NCBI RefSeq assembly: GCF_030823405.1
Contig: NZ_JAUSXC010000001.1
Span: 186,001 to 250,000 of the forward strand
Direction: 5' to 3'
DNA from: Chryseobacterium ginsenosidimutans
GTDB lineage: Bacteria; Bacteroidota; Bacteroidia; Flavobacteriales; Weeksellaceae
Length of the DNA stretch: 64,000 nt
Positions 52,517 to 61,628 of the stretch are shown here, piece after piece (position 1 is the first letter of the stretch; each line of letters opens with the position of its first letter). The position numbers and the translations under genes are program-made. The notes under the pieces were generated by a model that ran no database searches, had not been told where the DNA came from, and was given only the letters and a program-made list of their open reading frames with translations.

Positions 52517-55500
52517 TTATTTATTAATGATTGAATTGATAGTAATAACAGATTCATTAACCTGCTGAATAGATTCTAAATATTTTAATTGAATATTGGT
52601 CGCAGTCTGCAACGCGAAAAGATATTCCATGTAAGAAATTTCTCCTGTTTTATAACCTAATTGTGCCGCTTTTACAATTTTTTCAGCATTAGGAATTGCC
52701 TGACTGACATAATAGTCATACCGCTGAACATCCTGTTCATATTGGTTAAATGCATTTTCCAATTGGGTCAAAAGCTGTTTTTGTGTTTGTTTTGCATTCG
52801 TTTCTGCAACTTGTTTTTGATATTCCAAAGATTGAATTCTTGCTTTTGCAGCACCGAAAGTCAATGGAATTGCAACTCCAACCGTCACAGAGTTGAATCG
52901 GTTTCCAGCATTGTAAAACTGTTCCTGTCCGTTTCGTGTATGAAATCCGATCAATGACTGATTGGTGTAGCCTAAGCTGAATTCCGGAAGACCCTGAGAT
53001 TTTTCAACGTTTTTATTTTTTTCTGCAATTACCATTTCTTGGTAAAAAGATTTCACTGTGGGATTGTTCGCTATTGCGGTACTGCCCAAGATGTTTTCTG
53101 CTTTTAAAGGTTGGTAATTTTTATTCAATGAGATTTCGAAATTTTCGGACGTATTTAAAAGTGTTTTAAAATTTTTATAAGCATTTATTAAATACACTTC
53201 ATTTTGCCTTAGCAGTAATTCAATTTCACCTTTTTGAGTTTCTGCCGTATTAATTTCAATTTTTTTAATATCTCCCGCCTTAAATCTTACCGTTGCAATC
53301 CTTATAAAATCTTGATACAGACTGTCGAGACTTTTTAATTTTAATTGATTGTACTGCAAATATTCAATTTGATAATAATATGTGCGAACCTGTTTCATTA
53401 ATTCATTTGCAGTAATCTCTTTATCAATCTGTTTGCTTTTAATATTTTCATTAATCAATTCTTTTCTTGCCTTAAATAAAGTCGGAAAAGGAATACTTTG
53501 TGAGATTGAAAATGACTGATCGAATTTCGGACTGTTGTATTGCCCCAGCTGAGCATCAAAATTCAGTTTTGGTAGCTCATTTGCCGTTCCTTTCAATGCT
53601 TCTGCAGATTTTATGCTTAAATTTTTTGATTTTAAACTTAAATTATTATTGACTGCCATTTCCATTGCATTTTCAATAGAAATGGATTGTATTTGTGCTT
53701 TAAAAGTTGATCCTAAGAACAGAAATCCCAGAACTAAAGCTGATGTTACCGGCTTTATTTTAATTTTTTTAATCGAAATTTTCGAATTAAAAATAATGTA
53801 CAACATTGGTAAAACAAATAAAGTAAGTAAAGTCGCTGTGATCAAACCGCCAATAACAACCGTTGCCAAAGGTTTCTGTACTTCCGCTCCGGCTCTCGTA
53901 GAAATTGCCATCGGTAAAAATCCTAAAGATGCGACTGTTGCAGTCATTAAAACAGGTCTTAATCTGATTTTTGTTCCTTCGAATACTCTTCTTAAAATAT
54001 TCTTTTCACCTTCTTTTTCTAATTGGTTGAACGTTCCGATTAAAACAATTCCATTAAGAACAGCAACACCAAAAAGAGCGATGAAGCCGATTCCTGCACT
54101 GATACTGAAAGGCATATCCCGAAAAAGTAAGGCAAAAACACCTCCGATTGCACTCATCGGAATGGCTGTGAAAATTAAAGCCGCCTGTTTAAACGAATGA
54201 AAAGTGAAATACAACAGCATGAAAATCAACAACAAAGAAATAGGAACTGCAATCATTAAACGTTTGCTTGCAGCCTGTAAATTTTCAAACTGACCTCCGT
54301 ACGTAAAATAATAACCTGATGGTAATTTCACTTTATCCAATTTTACCTGAATATCTTTCACAACACTTTCTACATCACGGTTTTTCACATTAAACCCAAT
54401 AACAATTCTACGTTTTCCTTCTTCACGACTGATTTGTGCCGGACCAAGCTTATAACCGATATTTGCCACTTGAGAAAGCGGAATCTGTGCTCCTGAATTG
54501 GTAGAAATCATTAAATTATTAACATCATCAATATTCGTTCTGTGAAGACTGTCGAGACGGACAACCAGATCGAAACGTCTTTCATTTTCGAAAACCTGGC
54601 CTGCACTTTTTCCTGCAAAAGCAGTACTTACGGCATTATTTACATCTTCTATATTCAAACCGTAATTTGCCATTCGTATTCTGTCATATTCCACATTGAT
54701 CTGCGGAAGCCCGCTTATACGCTCGATCTGTGGAGAAGTCACTCCGTCAACAGACTGAATGATTTTTCCGACTTTATCTGCATAAATTGACAACGAATCT
54801 AGATTTTCACCAAAAATTTTCACGGCGACATCCTGGCGGATTCCGGTCATTAATTCATTAAAACGCATCTGGATCGGTTGATTCTTTTCAAAAAACACTC
54901 CTGGAATTACTTCTAATTTTTCGATAATTTCATCTGCAAGTTCTTCATAAGATTTCTTTGTTTTCCATTCACTTTGAGGTTTTAAAACAACAATTAAGTC
55001 TGAAGCTTCAGGCGGCATCGGGTCTGTCGGAACTTCTGCCGAGCCTGTTTTCCCGACAACCATTTTTACCTCATCGAAACTTTTAATAATTCTTGAAGCC
55101 TGCATCGATGTTTCAATACTCTGGCTTAATGAACTTCCTTGTGGCAAAATGCAATGCAACGCATAATCACCTTCCTGCAACTGAGGAATAAATTCACCAC
55201 CCATACTTTTAAAAATGAAAATTGTAACGATAAAAACAGCAACCGTTGCGGAAACAATAATATATTTAACCTTAATGGCTTTCTGTAATAATGGCTGATA
55301 AATACTTTGAAGTTTATTCATCATTTTATCCGAGAAAGTATCCTTCTTAGATATTTTTTTAGACAAAAACAATGCACTCATCATCGGAATGTAGGTCAGA
55401 GACAATATTAAGGCTCCTAAAATTGCAAAACCAACCGTTTTTGCCATCGGTGTGAACATTTTCCCCTCAACTCCAGCCAAGGTAAGAATCGGGATATAAA

Positions 55501-56875
55501 CAATCAGAATAATTATTTCTCCAAAAGCTGCACTGCTTCTTATTTTTGAGGCAGAAAAAAAAACTTCTTCATCCATCTCATTTTGAGTAAGCATTTGGGT
55601 AGACTTTCTTAAACCTAAATGATGAAGAGTAGCTTCAACAATAATTACTGCTCCGTCGACAATTAAACCGAAATCGATGGCTCCAAGACTCATTAAATTA
55701 GCACTTACCCCGAAAACATTCATCATCCCCAAAGCAAATAATAGTGATAGGGGAATCGCAGAAGCCACAATTAACCCGGCCCGAAAATTCCCAAGGAACA
55801 TAACTAAAACAAAAATGACAATCAAAGCGCCTTCAATTAAGTTTTTTTCTACGGTTTTCATCGCTCTATCTACCAAATCGGTTCTATCGAGAAATGGTTC
55901 TATGACAATATCATCCGGAAGCGACTTTTGAATTGTGGGAATCTTTTCTTTGATATTATTAACAACTTTATTACTGTTTGCCCCTTTCAGCATCATAACA
56001 ACTCCTCCGACAGCATCTACATTTCCGTTGTATGTCATTGCACCGTAACGAACTGTGCTTCCAAAGTACACTTCTGCAACATCTTTTATAAAAATCGGAA
56101 CACTTCCGGTTTCATTTTTTACAGCAATATTTTTTACGTCATCTAAAGAAGTTACAACTCCAATTCCCCGGATGAAGTAAGCATTGGGCTTTTTATCAAT
56201 ATAAGCTCCTCCTGTATTCTGATTGTTTTTTTCTAAAGCGGTAAAAATATCCGTTATACTTACTCCCATTGCTTTCAGGCGATTGGGATCTATAGCAACT
56301 TCATATTGCTTTAACTGTCCTCCAAAACTATTAACTTCTGCAACTCCGGGAGTTCCGTTGAGCTGTCTTCGCACGATCCAGTCCTGCATTGTACGAAGTT
56401 CTTTAGGATTATATTTATTCTCACTTCCTTTTTTCGGATGAAGAATATATTGATAAACTTCGCCTAAACCCGTACTTACAGGCGCAAGCTCAGGAGTGCC
56501 GATTCCTTTTGGTATTTCTTCAGCAGCTTCTTTTAATTTTTCATTAATTAACTGACGGGCAAAATACACGTCTACATTTTCTTTAAAAACAACCGTAATC
56601 ACCGACAATCCGAATCTTGAAATACTTCTCGTTTCTTCTATATCAGGAACATTCGCAATACTTTGCTCAATAGGAAATGTGACCAGTTGTTCGACTTCCT
56701 GTCCCGCTAAAGTAGGACAAGCTGTAATGATCTGAACCTGGTTATTGGTAATATCGGGAACCGCATCAATCGGTAATCTGGTGGCGCTCCAAATGCCCCA
56801 AATAATCAAAAGCAAGGTCATTATACCAATAAAGATCTTATTTTTGATACTAAATTTTATGATTTTATCTAACAC
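52517..56875 (-). CDS. CzcA-type heavy-metal RND pump fused to a TolC-like outer-membrane channel
   Basis: Proton-driven exporter of divalent metals. In this 1452-residue product residues 1 to about 1045 form the RND pump. TM4 carries AIDFGLIVDGAVIIVE, with Asp, Asp and Glu at the spacing of the CzcA proton relay (Zn/Co/Cd type rather than the Cu/Ag type). At about residues 1038-1058 a signal-peptide-like segment follows (VTSALVLGFLFLGSTFKA before QIQ). From about 1065 to the end there is a TolC-like outer-membrane efflux protein (ENAMEMAVNNNLSLKSKNLS, long helices, QKQVAETNAKQTQKQLL). The fusion is unbroken in frame. It heads the operon with adaptor, Fur-type and ATPase genes. Confidence 0.9.
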   Translation of the reverse strand: MLDKIIKFSIKNKIFIGIMTLLLIIWGIWSATRLPIDAVPDITNNQVQIITACPTLAGQEVEQLVTFPIEQSIANVPDIEETRSISRFGLSVITVVFKENVDVYFARQLINEKLKEAAEEIPKGIGTPELAPVSTGLGEVYQYILHPKKGSENKYNPKELRTMQDWIVRRQLNGTPGVAEVNSFGGQLKQYEVAIDPNRLKAMGVSITDIFTALEKNNQNTGGAYIDKKPNAYFIRGIGVVTSLDDVKNIAVKNETGSVPIFIKDVAEVYFGSTVRYGAMTYNGNVDAVGGVVMMLKGANSNKVVNNIKEKIPTIQKSLPDDIVIEPFLDRTDLVDRAMKTVEKNLIEGALIVIFVLVMFLGNFRAGLIVASAIPLSLLFALGMMNVFGVSANLMSLGAIDFGLIVDGAVIIVEATLHHLGLRKSTQMLTQNEMDEEVFFSASKIRSSAAFGEIIILIVYIPILTLAGVEGKMFTPMAKTVGFAILGALILSLTYIPMMSALFLSKKISKKDTFSDKMMNKLQSIYQPLLQKAIKVKYIIVSATVAVFIVTIFIFKSMGGEFIPQLQEGDYALHCILPQGSSLSQSIETSMQASRIIKSFDEVKMVVGKTGSAEVPTDPMPPEASDLIVVLKPQSEWKTKKSYEELADEIIEKLEVIPGVFFEKNQPIQMRFNELMTGIRQDVAVKIFGENLDSLSIYADKVGKIIQSVDGVTSPQIERISGLPQINVEYDRIRMANYGLNIEDVNNAVSTAFAGKSAGQVFENERRFDLVVRLDSLHRTNIDDVNNLMISTNSGAQIPLSQVANIGYKLGPAQISREEGKRRIVIGFNVKNRDVESVVKDIQVKLDKVKLPSGYYFTYGGQFENLQAASKRLMIAVPISLLLIFMLLYFTFHSFKQAALIFTAIPMSAIGGVFALLFRDMPFSISAGIGFIALFGVAVLNGIVLIGTFNQLEKEGEKNILRRVFEGTKIRLRPVLMTATVASLGFLPMAISTRAGAEVQKPLATVVIGGLITATLLTLFVLPMLYIIFNSKISIKKIKIKPVTSALVLGFLFLGSTFKAQIQSISIENAMEMAVNNNLSLKSKNLSIKSAEALKGTANELPKLNFDAQLGQYNSPKFDQSFSISQSIPFPTLFKARKELINENIKSKQIDKEITANELMKQVRTYYYQIEYLQYNQLKLKSLDSLYQDFIRIATVRFKAGDIKKIEINTAETQKGEIELLLRQNEVYLINAYKNFKTLLNTSENFEISLNKNYQPLKAENILGSTAIANNPTVKSFYQEMVIAEKNKNVEKSQGLPEFSLGYTNQSLIGFHTRNGQEQFYNAGNRFNSVTVGVAIPLTFGAAKARIQSLEYQKQVAETNAKQTQKQLLTQLENAFNQYEQDVQRYDYYVSQAIPNAEKIVKAAQLGYKTGEISYMEYLFALQTATNIQLKYLESIQQVNESVITINSIINK

Positions 56876-57026
56876 AAATTGAGATTTAATTTGTGATTGC
56901 CTGTTATTTTTTATGCAAAGTGCACAAAATTTTCTTTAACAATTAAGTGTTTTTCTGATTAAGACACAAAGACAGGCAATCTATTATTTTTATTAATAAA
57001 CTTTACATTTCATTCAAAATGAAATG

Positions 57027-57062
57027 CAAAAATACCATGAGAAGCTCTGCAACAATATTGCA
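57027..57062 (-). promoter_or_regulatory. Promoter and Fur-type operator of the metal-efflux operon
   Basis: On the minus strand TTG (complement of 57053-57055), 18 bases and TATTTTTG (complement of 57027-57034) form a promoter. TGCAACAATATTGCA at 57048-57062, differing from a perfect palindrome at one position, overlaps the -33 element. A bound repressor would block the polymerase. The leader to the RND start is about 145 nt. Confidence 0.55.
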
Positions 57063-57093
57063 AAGTTTTAGATATTAAAAAAATTAATGAAAA

Positions 57094-57417
57094 TTAAATC
57101 TTAGGTGGTTGCCAAATATGATCGTAAACCTGATAAGCAAAATTATTCTTATGGAAAAGAATCTTCTTTGAAAAATATGCTTGAATCTGAGTAGGAACTT
57201 CTATTAAAGAATCCATTTTAAATGCCGTGACCGTCATTTGACAACAATTACAAACACATAATGGAGAACATATATCTCCTCTATCTTTTGAATGAGATTC
57301 TTCGATACTAAAAGATTGCTGCACATGCCCTGAACCTGATTGTTTCTGCACATCTTCACAAGGCATCAATGATAACGCCATGAAATAAAATGCCAGTATA
57401 AATCTTAAAAAGTTCAT
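57094..57417 (-). CDS. Small Cys-rich exported protein
   Basis: From ATG at 57417 the product has 107 residues with a signal-type start (MNFLRFILAFYFMALSLMPC). It has a CSPLCVCNCCQM cluster of five cysteines near residues 61-72 and a C-terminus QVYDHIWQPPKI. The final IW-x-PP resembles the IF-x-PP ends of the small proteins at 46153 and 48382. It is the gene before the efflux operon promoter. Cys-rich clusters suggest metal binding; the function is unknown, though I recall similar proteins in Bacteroidota near metal genes. Confidence 0.7.
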   Translation of the reverse strand: MNFLRFILAFYFMALSLMPCEDVQKQSGSGHVQQSFSIEESHSKDRGDICSPLCVCNCCQMTVTAFKMDSLIEVPTQIQAYFSKKILFHKNNFAYQVYDHIWQPPKI

Positions 57418-57542
57418 ATTAACAAAGGTAGAATTTTTTTGTAAAGGAAATTTAAATTTAATCAAAATTAAAAAAGTTCCTTATTAATCCTTTATTTTAA
57501 CTATTTCTAGTCTTAATTGAAAAAACTTTTTAATTTTATAGT

Positions 57543-57950
57543 ATGAAAGTTTTAATTATCAATGGTCCGAATTTAAATCTTTTAGGAACAAGAGAGCCTG
57601 AAATTTACGGAACAATTTCTATGGAAGATTATCTGGATACTTTGAGATCCGAATTTCCTTCATTTGAGCTGGAATATTACCAATCTAATATTGAGGGAGA
57701 AATTATTAATTATCTTCAGAAAGATGAGTTTGATGCATTGGTTATTAATCCCGGAGCTTTTACACATTATTCTTATGCCATTGCAGACTGTTTAAAGAAT
57801 ATCAATAAGCCAAAAGTGGAAGTTCATATCAGTAATATTTACAAAAGAGAAGAATTTCGCCAAAAGTCTGTAACTGCAGCCAATACTGATGCGGTGTTGT
57901 CCGGTTTTGGCATGGAGGGATATAGATTGGCTATTTTGAGTCTGAAATAA
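57543..57950 (+). CDS. aroQ: 3-dehydroquinate dehydratase, type II
   Basis: Third step of the shikimate pathway, dehydrating 3-dehydroquinate to 3-dehydroshikimate. The 135-residue product starts MKVLIINGPNLNLLGTREPE with the catalytic Arg and Tyr loop (residues 17-22, REPEIY). The central NPGAFTHYSYAIAD block is near residues 74-87, with the catalytic His in VEVHISNIYKREEFR (about residues 97-111). A standalone gene with a shared terminator. Confidence 0.95.
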   Translation: MKVLIINGPNLNLLGTREPEIYGTISMEDYLDTLRSEFPSFELEYYQSNIEGEIINYLQKDEFDALVINPGAFTHYSYAIADCLKNINKPKVEVHISNIYKREEFRQKSVTAANTDAVLSGFGMEGYRLAILSLK

Positions 57951-57980
57951 TTTTTATAAATAGATTGCCCAACATTATAA

Positions 57981-58016
57981 AAAAATCCTCATCAAAACGA
58001 TGAGGATTTTTATTTT
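57981..58016. terminator. Bidirectional terminator
   Basis: AAAATCCTCATC and GATGAGGATTTT pair perfectly around a 5-base loop, A- and T-rich flanks on both strands. It serves the convergent aroQ and pckA genes. Confidence 0.9.
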
Positions 58017-59635
58017 TAGTTTGTTGTTTCTTGTTGTAATTGAGGTCCTGAAGCAATAAGCTTTTTACCTTCTTCCGTATTGCAATACTGATTAAAGTTT
58101 TTGATATATTTTGCAGCAAGATCTTTTGCTTTTTCTTCCCATTCGGATACATCATTATAAGTATCTCTTGGGTCTAAAATACCTTCTGAAACGTTTGGTA
58201 ATTCTGTAGGAACTTCCAGATTCATGATTGGGATTCTTGTTTTTGGGGCATTTTCAATTGATCCGTCAATGATAGAATCAATAATTGCTCTTGTATCTTT
58301 CAGAGAAATTCTTTTTCCTGTACCGTTCCAACCTGTATTTACCAAGTAAGCTTTAGCACCATGTTCTTTCATTTTCCCGATCAATGTTTTTGAGTACATT
58401 GTTGGGTGTAAAGTTAAGAACGCTTCACCAAATGCCGGAGAGAAAGATGGTTCCGGTTCAGTAATTCCTCTTTCAGTTCCCGCTAATTTTGAAGTATATC
58501 CGCAAAGGAAGTGATATTGTGCTTGATCTTCATCCAAAACAGAAACCGGAGGCAATACCCCGAACGCATCTGCAGAAAGATAAACAATCTTGCTTGCGTG
58601 ACCTGCTTTTGAAGGCAAAACAATTTTATTGATATGATAAATAGGATAAGAAACTCTCGTATTTTCCGTGATTGAACCGTCTGTATAATCGGCAATTCCG
58701 TCGTTTACAACAACATTTTCAAGAAGTGCATCTCTTTTAATTGCTCTAAAAATATCCGGTTCTTTTTCCGCAGAAAGATCAATTACTTTCGCATAACAAC
58801 CACCTTCATAGTTGAATACACCGTTATTATCCCAACCGTGTTCGTCATCACCAATCAAATATCTTTTCGGATCAGCAGATAAAGTTGTTTTTCCTGTTCC
58901 TGAAAGTCCGAAGAAAAGAGCAACATCTCCTTCTTCACCTACGTTGGCAGAGCAGTGCATTGATGCCATTCCTTTTAATGGAAGGTAATAGTTCATCATT
59001 GCGAACATCCCTTTTTTCATTTCTCCGCCATACCAAGTTCCACCAATGATCTGAAGTTTTTCAGTAAGGTTGAACATAACGAAGTTTTCAGAATTCAATC
59101 CCTGAGCTTCCCAGTTTGGATTTGTCGTTTTAGAACCGTTGATTACTGTGAAATCCGGTTCTCCGAAGTTTTCCAACTCATAATGAGAAGGGCGGATGAA
59201 CATATTAGTAACGAAATGCGCCTGCCACGCTACTTCAACAATGAACCTTACTTTTAATCTTGTATCTGTATTTGTTCCGCAAAAAGCATCAACAACATAC
59301 ATTTTCTTAGATGTAGAAAGTTGGCTAAGCACTAATTCTTTACAAGACTGAAAAATTTCCGGAGTTGTAGGTAAGTTTACTTTACCATCCCAGAAAATCG
59401 TATCTTTTGTAACATCATCCTGAACAATGTATCTGTCTTTAGGTGAACGACCTGTGAAAATCCCTGTTTTTACCGATACTGCACCAGATTCTGTAAGCTC
59501 AGCTTTTTCAAAGCCCTGATTTTCAGGAGAAACTTCAGCCTGATACAATTCTTCATACGAAGGATTATAAATAACTTCATAGTTTCCTTTAATCCCTAAT
59601 TTTTCTAAATCCTGGATGATTTTAGCGTGTTTCAT
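58016..59635 (-). CDS. pckA: Phosphoenolpyruvate carboxykinase (ATP)
   Basis: Converts oxaloacetate and ATP to phosphoenolpyruvate, the entry to gluconeogenesis. From ATG at 59635 the product has 539 residues, the standard length. A start at 59674 lies inside a -7 promoter box (59672-59679) and is rejected. Motifs: [13 protein letters not shown] near residue 47, the P-loop [14 protein letters not shown] near 231-244, and the metal site [10 protein letters not shown] near 251-260. A promoter with weak -33 box precedes it. Confidence 0.96.
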   Translation of the reverse strand: MKHAKIIQDLEKLGIKGNYEVIYNPSYEELYQAEVSPENQGFEKAELTESGAVSVKTGIFTGRSPKDRYIVQDDVTKDTIFWDGKVNLPTTPEIFQSCKELVLSQLSTSKKMYVVDAFCGTNTDTRLKVRFIVEVAWQAHFVTNMFIRPSHYELENFGEPDFTVINGSKTTNPNWEAQGLNSENFVMFNLTEKLQIIGGTWYGGEMKKGMFAMMNYYLPLKGMASMHCSANVGEEGDVALFFGLSGTGKTTLSADPKRYLIGDDEHGWDNNGVFNYEGGCYAKVIDLSAEKEPDIFRAIKRDALLENVVVNDGIADYTDGSITENTRVSYPIYHINKIVLPSKAGHASKIVYLSADAFGVLPPVSVLDEDQAQYHFLCGYTSKLAGTERGITEPEPSFSPAFGEAFLTLHPTMYSKTLIGKMKEHGAKAYLVNTGWNGTGKRISLKDTRAIIDSIIDGSIENAPKTRIPIMNLEVPTELPNVSEGILDPRDTYNDVSEWEEKAKDLAAKYIKNFNQYCNTEEGKKLIASGPQLQQETTN

Positions 59636-59763
59636 TTTACTTATATTTTCTATTTCTTTTTTGAGTTCCAACAAAATTAATATTAATTAATTGTTAAAAG
59701 TGGTTTAAATATAATGATATAAGTCAAAATGGCAAATAAAAATACAACTTTATAAAATACTGA

Positions 59764-60669
59764 CTACAAGTTAATTAACTCCGACCATTCAAAAATAGTG
59801 TTAAAATCTTTTCCCCAAAAATAGTCCTTAAACCCATCAAATTTTGAGCTCATGACAAAATCTCCACCCCAAGCACCCAAACTTTTAACAAAAACAGGGC
59901 AATCTGCGAAAAACTTGGCCCTAACTGTAGGAATTTCAAGGAAATCCGATATTTTTTGCTCATGAATTAACATTAGTTGAGAAAAATTTTCCAATTCATT
60001 ACATAGTAAAATATTCTTTGTAAGATTCGAAAATTCGTCAACCAGTTTTTGGGACTTCTTTTTGGACTTGTAAAAATTGATTCCTTCGCGACTATCTTGC
60101 TTTTTATTTAAATGAATAAAGATGAGTTCATTTTTAAAAGAAGGATTAAAATCTACCTTTTCATATTTAATTTCAGGAATACTTTGGAACAAAACAGCAG
60201 ATTTCTCTTTTGCCACCGCAATATCGTAACCGCTTCCGCCCAAACTTATCGTATTTAAATAAAAAGGATCGATCTCTGCCCACTCCGCAAGATTGTTCAT
60301 TAAAGTAGAACTACTGCCTAACCCATAATCTGCCGGAAACTGAAGATTGGTTTTTAAATGATAAGTAAAATCGTCTTTGAATTTTGTTTTAGAAAGTGCT
60401 TGAACGTTTTTTAAAGTCTTCGTAATAAATTCAGCACTTGGAGGAATATTGGTTTCTAAGATCTGCCAGTTTTTATAATCAATGACAGTCTTTAGCCATA
60501 ATTTGTCTTGGTGATAAGCTTCCCAGAAAATAAGGGGCTTTTTATCGTCTTTTTCTTCAAAAGAAAACTCTTGTCCCAGCTTGGTAGGTACCGCTAAGAC
60601 AAGAGCTCCGTCTATTGCGAAATATTCTGAAGTAAGCATCAGCTTTCCCGGTGAAAATATTTCGCCCAT
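59764..60669 (-). CDS. GYDIA-family GHMP kinase
   Basis: Small-molecule kinase of the galactokinase/homoserine/mevalonate/phosphomevalonate superfamily. The 301-residue product starts MGEIFSPGKLMLTSEYFAID. The ATP loop is DYGLGSSSTLMNNLAEWAEI near residues 114-133, and the name-giving GGSGYDIAVAKEKS is near 144-157. In Bacteroidota such kinases are linked to the mevalonate pathway, but the substrate is not certain. It lies 13 bp after fabD and is co-transcribed with it. Confidence 0.88.
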   Translation of the reverse strand: MGEIFSPGKLMLTSEYFAIDGALVLAVPTKLGQEFSFEEKDDKKPLIFWEAYHQDKLWLKTVIDYKNWQILETNIPPSAEFITKTLKNVQALSKTKFKDDFTYHLKTNLQFPADYGLGSSSTLMNNLAEWAEIDPFYLNTISLGGSGYDIAVAKEKSAVLFQSIPEIKYEKVDFNPSFKNELIFIHLNKKQDSREGINFYKSKKKSQKLVDEFSNLTKNILLCNELENFSQLMLIHEQKISDFLEIPTVRAKFFADCPVFVKSLGAWGGDFVMSSKFDGFKDYFWGKDFNTIFEWSELINL

Positions 60670-60682
60670 TTTTTTAGTTTAA

Positions 60683-61558
60683 TTAAATTGCAGATGCAAC
60701 ATCTACAGAAGAATCAATTTTTTTGATCAATCCCTGAAGTGTTTTTCCCGGTCCAACTTCAATGAAATTAGTACCGCCGTCTTTAATCATATTCTGAACA
60801 GACTGTGTCCATTTTACGGGGCCTGTTAATTGTGCAATTAAGTTTTGTTTGATTTCGTCAGGATTTGTCACCCCTGTTGTCGTGATATTCTGATAAACAG
60901 GAATCATCGCATTTCGGAACTTTGTCTTTTCAATCGCCGCAGCCAGTCTTTCTTGTGCAGGCTGCATCAATGGAGAGTGGAACGCTCCGTTTACAGGCAA
61001 TAACAAAGCTCTTTTTGCTCCAGCTTCTTTTAGCTTTACACAAGCTTCTTCAACTGCTGCTGTTTCTCCGGAAATTACCAATTGGCCTGGGCAGTTGTAA
61101 TTTGCAGGAACTACAATTCCGCTTATTTGTGCGCAAATTTCTTCAACTTTAGCATCTTCCAATCCTAAAATTGCAGCCATAGAACTTGGATTTGCATCAC
61201 AAGCCGCCTGCATAGCCTTTGCTCTCTCGGAAACCAATTTCAGACCGTCGTCAAAAGATAAAACTCCGTTGGCAACCAATGCTGAAAATTCTCCTAAAGA
61301 ATGTCCTGCAACCATTTCGGCTCCAAGACCGTTTACTGCTTTCAGTGCAGCAACCGAATGTATAAAAATAGAAGGTTGGGTAACCTCCGTTTTTTTAAGA
61401 TCTTCATCCGCTCCATTAAACATAATGGAAAGAATATCAAATCCCAAAATTTCGTTGGCAGATTCCATCATATCCTTAATGTCTTTTCTAGAATCGTATA
61501 ATTCTTTTCCCATTCCTACGAACTGAGAACCCTGCCCTGGAAATACAAGTGCTTTCAT
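60683..61558 (-). CDS. fabD: Malonyl-CoA:ACP transacylase
   Basis: Loads malonate onto acyl carrier protein for fatty-acid synthesis. The 291-residue product has the N-terminal FPGQGSQFVGMGKEL, the catalytic Ser87 in GHSLGEFSALVANG and the catalytic His in NGAFHSPLM near residue 198. Its -7-like TATATTTG lies on the minus strand (complement of 61580-61587). It shares a transcript with the GHMP kinase gene, possibly linking acyl and isoprenoid supply. Confidence 0.95.
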   Translation of the reverse strand: MKALVFPGQGSQFVGMGKELYDSRKDIKDMMESANEILGFDILSIMFNGADEDLKKTEVTQPSIFIHSVAALKAVNGLGAEMVAGHSLGEFSALVANGVLSFDDGLKLVSERAKAMQAACDANPSSMAAILGLEDAKVEEICAQISGIVVPANYNCPGQLVISGETAAVEEACVKLKEAGAKRALLLPVNGAFHSPLMQPAQERLAAAIEKTKFRNAMIPVYQNITTTGVTNPDEIKQNLIAQLTGPVKWTQSVQNMIKDGGTNFIEVGPGKTLQGLIKKIDSSVDVASAI

Positions 61559-61628
61559 GTATTAATTTAAAATATTACGCAAATATAAATATAATGTTAA
61601 GAAATTTCTTTAAACTGATTCAAATCAT

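Noticed and set aside
57931..58155. Minus-strand reading frame over the aroQ/pckA junction
   Set aside because: It overlaps the shared terminator and the C-terminal codons of pckA in another frame.
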